Source of the DNA: an uncultured beta proteobacterium
GTDB taxonomy: Bacteria; Pseudomonadota; Gammaproteobacteria; Burkholderiales; Rhodocyclaceae
NCBI GenBank assembly: GCA_903933395.1
Contig: CAIZKA010000110.1
Location: 1-7,732, forward strand
DNA length: 7,732 nucleotides
Direction of reading: 5' to 3'
Part shown: positions 5,674 to 7,732 of the stretch, piece by piece
Layout: each line of letters starts with the position of its first letter
Position numbering within the stretch: the stretch's first letter is position 1
The notes under the pieces: generated by a model
Told to the model about the DNA's origin: nothing
Database searches by the model: none
Seen by the model: only the letters and a program-made list of their open reading frames with translations
Made by a program: the position numbers and the translations under genes

Positions 5674-6222
5674 TCAAAGGCTGGCGCAGATTTCATCGAC
5701 CGGCAGCACCCGGGCGAACAGGCCATTGAGTGCGGCAAGAAATGCCGTTTGCACGTTCGCGGCCGATACCGTGTCGCCATCGAAGGACAGCGCCTTCGTG
5801 GCGCAGGCATCGTGTGCCAGGACGCACTGGAAACCCAGGTCGGCCGCGGCGCGCGTGCTCGTGTCGATGCACATCTGGGTCATCATGCCGGCGATGACGA
5901 GTTGGGTGGCGCCAAGCGCCTGCAGGTGCGCCAGCAGCGGCGTTTCGCGGAAGCTGTTGGGGAAATGCTTTTGAAAGACCGTTTCGCCGGCCAAAGGCGC
6001 CACGGACTCGTGTATTTGGGCGCCCGGTGTGTCCGGCAGGAAGAAAGTCGCGCCGGGTCTTGTGGAAATGTGCTGGACGTGGATCACCGGCAGGGATTTC
6101 CGCCGGAAAGCGTCGAGCAGCTTACCGGCCTGGATTCCGGCCTGCGGACTGCCGGCGAGTTCCATGGCTCCGCCGGGGAAGTAGTCGTTTTGTATGTCGA
6201 TGAGCAGCAATGCCTGAGTCAT
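5674..6222 (-). CDS. isochorismatase-family cysteine hydrolase
   Basis: This is a 182-residue protein of the isochorismatase/nicotinamidase fold. These enzymes hydrolyse amides, carbamoyl groups or vinyl ethers through a Cys-Asp-Lys triad. The triad is visible as Asp9 in LLIDIQNDYFPGG (6-18), Lys85 in FQKHFPNSF (83-91) and Cys118 in GMMTQMCIDTSTRAAADLG (112-130). The family cannot be narrowed to nicotinamidase, isochorismatase or N-carbamoyl hydrolase. The nicotinamidase metal-site DxHxxxH pattern after the first strand is not seen, which argues against PncA. The start is ATG 6222 with AAGG at 6230-6233. The frame stays open upstream to 6321, but that stretch is non-family sequence running across the AT-rich leader, so it is not used. 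It is the first gene of the five-gene minus-strand set and the likely site of its promoter. Confidence 0.9.
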   Translation of the reverse strand: MTQALLLIDIQNDYFPGGAMELAGSPQAGIQAGKLLDAFRRKSLPVIHVQHISTRPGATFFLPDTPGAQIHESVAPLAGETVFQKHFPNSFRETPLLAHLQALGATQLVIAGMMTQMCIDTSTRAAADLGFQCVLAHDACATKALSFDGDTVSAANVQTAFLAALNGLFARVLPVDEICASL

Positions 6223-6229
6223 GGGGGAC

Positions 6230-6285
6230 CTTGAATGTCTAGTGGCTTGTATAAGATATTTAGGCGGATTCAAGTTTTGTGCTGC
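6230..6285 (-). promoter_or_regulatory. AT-rich promoter/operator-like region upstream of the hydrolase gene
   Basis: This stretch is far richer in A+T than the rest of the window and lies just upstream of the first gene of the minus-strand set. On the minus strand it offers TTGAAT (6273-6268) and TATACA (6253-6248), but their 14-base spacing is shorter than ideal. A 7-base inverted repeat, CTTGAAT (6230-6236) and ATTCAAG (6268-6274), brackets the possible -10, and CTTGTATAAG (6246-6255) is a near-palindrome, so repressor binding is possible. The base composition and repeats are visible; promoter and operator function is inferred. Confidence 0.4.
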
Positions 6286-6292
6286 TGCCGGG

Positions 6293-6476
6293 TTACGGCG
6301 AGAGTGTAGCTGTTTCAACAAGCCTCGACGGAGTGTCTCGCAACGTAGGGATTTTCTCGCACAGCGGTTCCGGCTGGTCCAGCGTAATCACCGGATTCCC
6401 AGCGCCGACTTCGGCAAAGCGGGCGCGACCCGATTGCAGCAAGGTCCGCTGCGTCAGACCTTGCTGCTCTGGTGGC
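6293..6476 (-). other. intergenic stretch with an unassigned open minus-strand frame
   Basis: Between the transporter stop (6454) and the hydrolase leader lies a stretch without a recognised gene. One minus-strand frame runs open from within the end of the transporter gene to a TAA at 6293-6295. It contains peptide-like sequence such as RFAEVGAGNPVITLDQPEPL and then RDTPSRLVETATLSP. No convincing start codon or ribosome binding site precedes it. It could be a decayed gene tail, or chance openness in GC-rich DNA. I recognise no family. Confidence 0.2.
6436..6467. terminator. stem-loop at the end of the EamA-family transporter gene
   Basis: The perfect 11-bp arms GCAGCAAGGTC (6436-6446) and GACCTTGCTGC (6457-6467) enclose a 10-base loop. 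The transporter's stop codon (6454-6456 on the minus strand) lies within the loop, and one arm encodes its last residues. There is no T-run on the minus strand after the stem, so it is an unusual terminator or an mRNA 3'-end stabiliser rather than a classic intrinsic terminator. Confidence 0.45.
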
Positions 6477-7365
6477 GGTTGTTGGCGATCAGAGCGAGCA
6501 GCACGAGGGCGGCGCCGGCCAGTTCGACGGCGGCCGGCCGGCGGCCTTGGGCGATGGCGATGAGGTAGGTGATGACCGGTGCGAAGTTGGCGAAGAGCCC
6601 GGCGTTCAGCGGCCCGAGTTTCGCCACGCCGAGGTTCCAGAACAGGATGCCGAACACCGAGACGCAGAAGATGATGAAGGCGAGTTGCGGCCAGACGGCG
6701 ATCATCTCCTGCAGCTGCGGCGGCCGCGCGTGTCCGGCCAGCGTGGCGATGCCCAGCGCGGCGACGATGGCGAACCAGCCCAGCGAACAGGACAGCGCCG
6801 TGTAGCGCACCGGCGACCAGCCGGGAAACTGCTGGCCGCCCAGGGTGTAGGCGGTCCAGAACAGCGAGGCGAGGAAGACCAGGCCGTTGCCCAGGGCGTC
6901 GCCGCCGGTGAGGCGGGCGAAATCGCCGGAGGTGATGACGAAGAGCTCACCCGCGAGGGCGATGCCAATGGCGCCGAGCGTGAAGGTGTCGGGCCGGTGG
7001 CGCGTGCGCCACCACTGGAACAGCGCCACCTGTATCGGGCCCAGCGCCAGGATCATGGCGCCGATTTCGGGGCGGGTCAGCCTGATGCCTTCGAAGACGC
7101 AAAGGCCGAAGCCGGCGAAGCCGCAGGCGCCGAACAGGGCGATCTTCGGCAGGTGACCCTCGGTGCGCAGCGCCGCCCGGCCTTCCTGCACCCGCAGCAG
7201 GCCGAGGAAGACCAGCGCCGCGGTGCCGAAGCGCATAGCGGTCAGCCAGTAGGGATCGACCATTTCCAGGGCCGACTTGCCGGCCGGCAGGAAGCCGCCC
7301 CAGATCGCGACCACCAGCAGCATGTACAGCGTGCCGCGGCGATGATCCTTGTGCGCCGGCGTCAT
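6454..7365 (-). CDS. EamA/DMT-family transporter
   Basis: This is a 303-residue inner-membrane protein with about ten hydrophobic helices in two repeated EamA halves (about 13-135 and 155-292), the layout of the drug/metabolite transporter superfamily. Typical features are the first helix with AIWGGFLPAGKSAL (20-33), the RFGTAALVFLGLL helix (45-57), LTRPEIGAMILALGPIQVALF (95-115), and the second-half helices LVFLASLFWTAYTLG and FGILFWNLGVAKLGPLNAGLF. Members export amino acids, metabolites or small drugs, and substrates cannot be predicted from sequence. The start is ATG 7365, 7 bases after the stop of the spermidine-synthase-like gene, so the two are probably co-transcribed. The C-terminal codons form one arm of a strong hairpin. 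Confidence 0.93.
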   Translation of the reverse strand: MTPAHKDHRRGTLYMLLVVAIWGGFLPAGKSALEMVDPYWLTAMRFGTAALVFLGLLRVQEGRAALRTEGHLPKIALFGACGFAGFGLCVFEGIRLTRPEIGAMILALGPIQVALFQWWRTRHRPDTFTLGAIGIALAGELFVITSGDFARLTGGDALGNGLVFLASLFWTAYTLGGQQFPGWSPVRYTALSCSLGWFAIVAALGIATLAGHARPPQLQEMIAVWPQLAFIIFCVSVFGILFWNLGVAKLGPLNAGLFANFAPVITYLIAIAQGRRPAAVELAGAALVLLALIANNRHQSSKV

Positions 7366-7372
7366 CCGCCAC

Positions 7373-7732
7373 TCAAAGCCGCAACACGCCGCCGGCGAGG
7401 TGGCGCGACCCGGCGAGGCGCGCCAGCGTCGGCAGCAGGTTGAGGCCGGTGATTTTCTTGAGGCGCAGTGCGGCGGTTTTCAGGTCTTCAAGAGTCGGCG
7501 CCGGTGAGACGGCGATGGCGGCCAGCGCGATGGCATTGCCGCTGTCGCAGGAGGGAAAGGCGATGGCGCGGCCGTCGAAGGCATCTTCCAGGCGCTTCAC
7601 GCTCTGGCGGAAATCCTTGCGCCGCGACAGCAGGTTCACGCAGAGCAGTCCGTCGTCGGCCAGCCGCTCGCGGCAGTCGAGGTAGAAGGGCAGGGTGTCG
7701 AGCCGCCCGGTACGCGCTTGCGCATCGAAACC
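7373..7732 (-). CDS. spermidine synthase-like protein, C-terminal part (partial)
   Basis: The frame is open from the right edge to TGA at 7373-7375, giving 119 residues; the N-terminal part lies outside the window. The visible sequence opens with GFDAQARTGRLDTLPFYLD, then CRERLADDGLLCVNLLSR, then a FPSCDSGNAIALAAIAV strand. This matches the second half of the spermidine/spermine-synthase Rossmann domain: an acidic D.FD loop, a helix leading to L..DG.L.VN, and the …GN.i..A… final strand. Polyamine synthases move an aminopropyl group from decarboxylated SAM to putrescine, but many bacterial proteins of this fold have unknown substrates, and the diagnostic N-terminal motifs are not visible. A copy of the hairpin repeat lies inside it at 7492-7514. 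Confidence 0.7.
   Translation of the reverse strand, partial: GFDAQARTGRLDTLPFYLDCRERLADDGLLCVNLLSRRKDFRQSVKRLEDAFDGRAIAFPSCDSGNAIALAAIAVSPAPTLEDLKTAALRLKKITGLNLLPTLARLAGSRHLAGGVLRL
7492..7514 (+). repeat. hairpin repeat copy 4 (inside the spermidine-synthase-like gene)
   Basis: This copy reads GAGTCGGCGCCGGTG-AG-ACGGCG and shares the GAGTC leader and the core with copies 2 and 3. A 5-bp stem, CGCCG with CGGCG, encloses the 6-base loop. It falls inside the coding sequence on the minus strand. Confidence 0.45.

Noticed and set aside
4960..6234. 424-codon plus-strand frame across the methyltransferase and hydrolase genes
   Set aside because: It spans two well-supported opposite-strand genes and their intergenic gap, with no recognisable domain.
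5674..6321. Longer 215-residue form of the cysteine hydrolase
   Set aside because: The extra 33 N-terminal residues are polar non-family sequence crossing the AT-rich leader; the MTQALLLIDIQNDY start fits the family and has a ribosome binding site.
6472..7443. 323-codon plus-strand frame opposite the transporter
   Set aside because: It is a highly acidic and glutamine/glycine-rich antisense shadow of a membrane protein with clear EamA features.
1..7732. tRNA or rRNA genes, CRISPR arrays, insertion sequences
   Set aside because: I saw no cloverleaf-type tRNA sequence, no rRNA-like sequence, no regularly spaced direct repeats, and no transposase motif or terminal inverted repeats with target duplication.

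Overview
This is a high-GC window with strong G/C bias at third codon positions. The order era – recO – pdxJ – acpS – nagZ on the plus strand is the conserved housekeeping cluster of Betaproteobacteria. Together with the protein styles, it suggests a Rhodocyclales-like betaproteobacterium (for example Dechloromonas, Azoarcus or Thauera relatives). That placement is inference from gene order and remembered family resemblance, not from a search.

Plus strand, 1-3093: the last codons of era, then recO (recombinational repair), pdxJ (vitamin B6 synthesis), acpS (acyl-carrier-protein activation) and nagZ (cell-wall recycling). The genes are tightly packed except for a 115-base spacer before acpS. 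That spacer is full of GC-rich inverted repeats, and one of them buries the acpS Shine-Dalgarno sequence. The cluster ends at 3093 and meets a minus-strand block head-on in a 59-base convergent gap that holds a hairpin.

Minus strand, 7732-3153 (in transcription order): the C-terminal part of a spermidine-synthase-like protein; an EamA/DMT-family transporter 7 bases downstream; then an intergenic region of about 230 bases with a hairpin at the transporter stop codon and an AT-rich, promoter-like island. After that comes a co-directional accessory set: an isochorismatase-fold cysteine hydrolase, a class I SAM methyltransferase, a short-chain-dehydrogenase-fold protein, a DUF1499 protein and a small VanZ-like membrane protein.

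The most interesting gene is the SDR-fold protein at 4056-4739. It lacks the TGxxxGxG cofactor loop and the YxxxK lysine of true dehydrogenases. Instead it matches exactly both motifs used to recognise halohydrin dehalogenases: T-x4-F-x-G (residues 14-21) and S-x12-Y-x3-R (residues 117-134). It is best read as a halohydrin dehalogenase, an uncommon enzyme family, in an operon-like setting whose physiological role is unclear. A second notable signal is a short hairpin-forming repeat with four copies in the window (618-636, 3106-3131, 4783-4809, 7492-7514), two between genes and two inside coding sequence.
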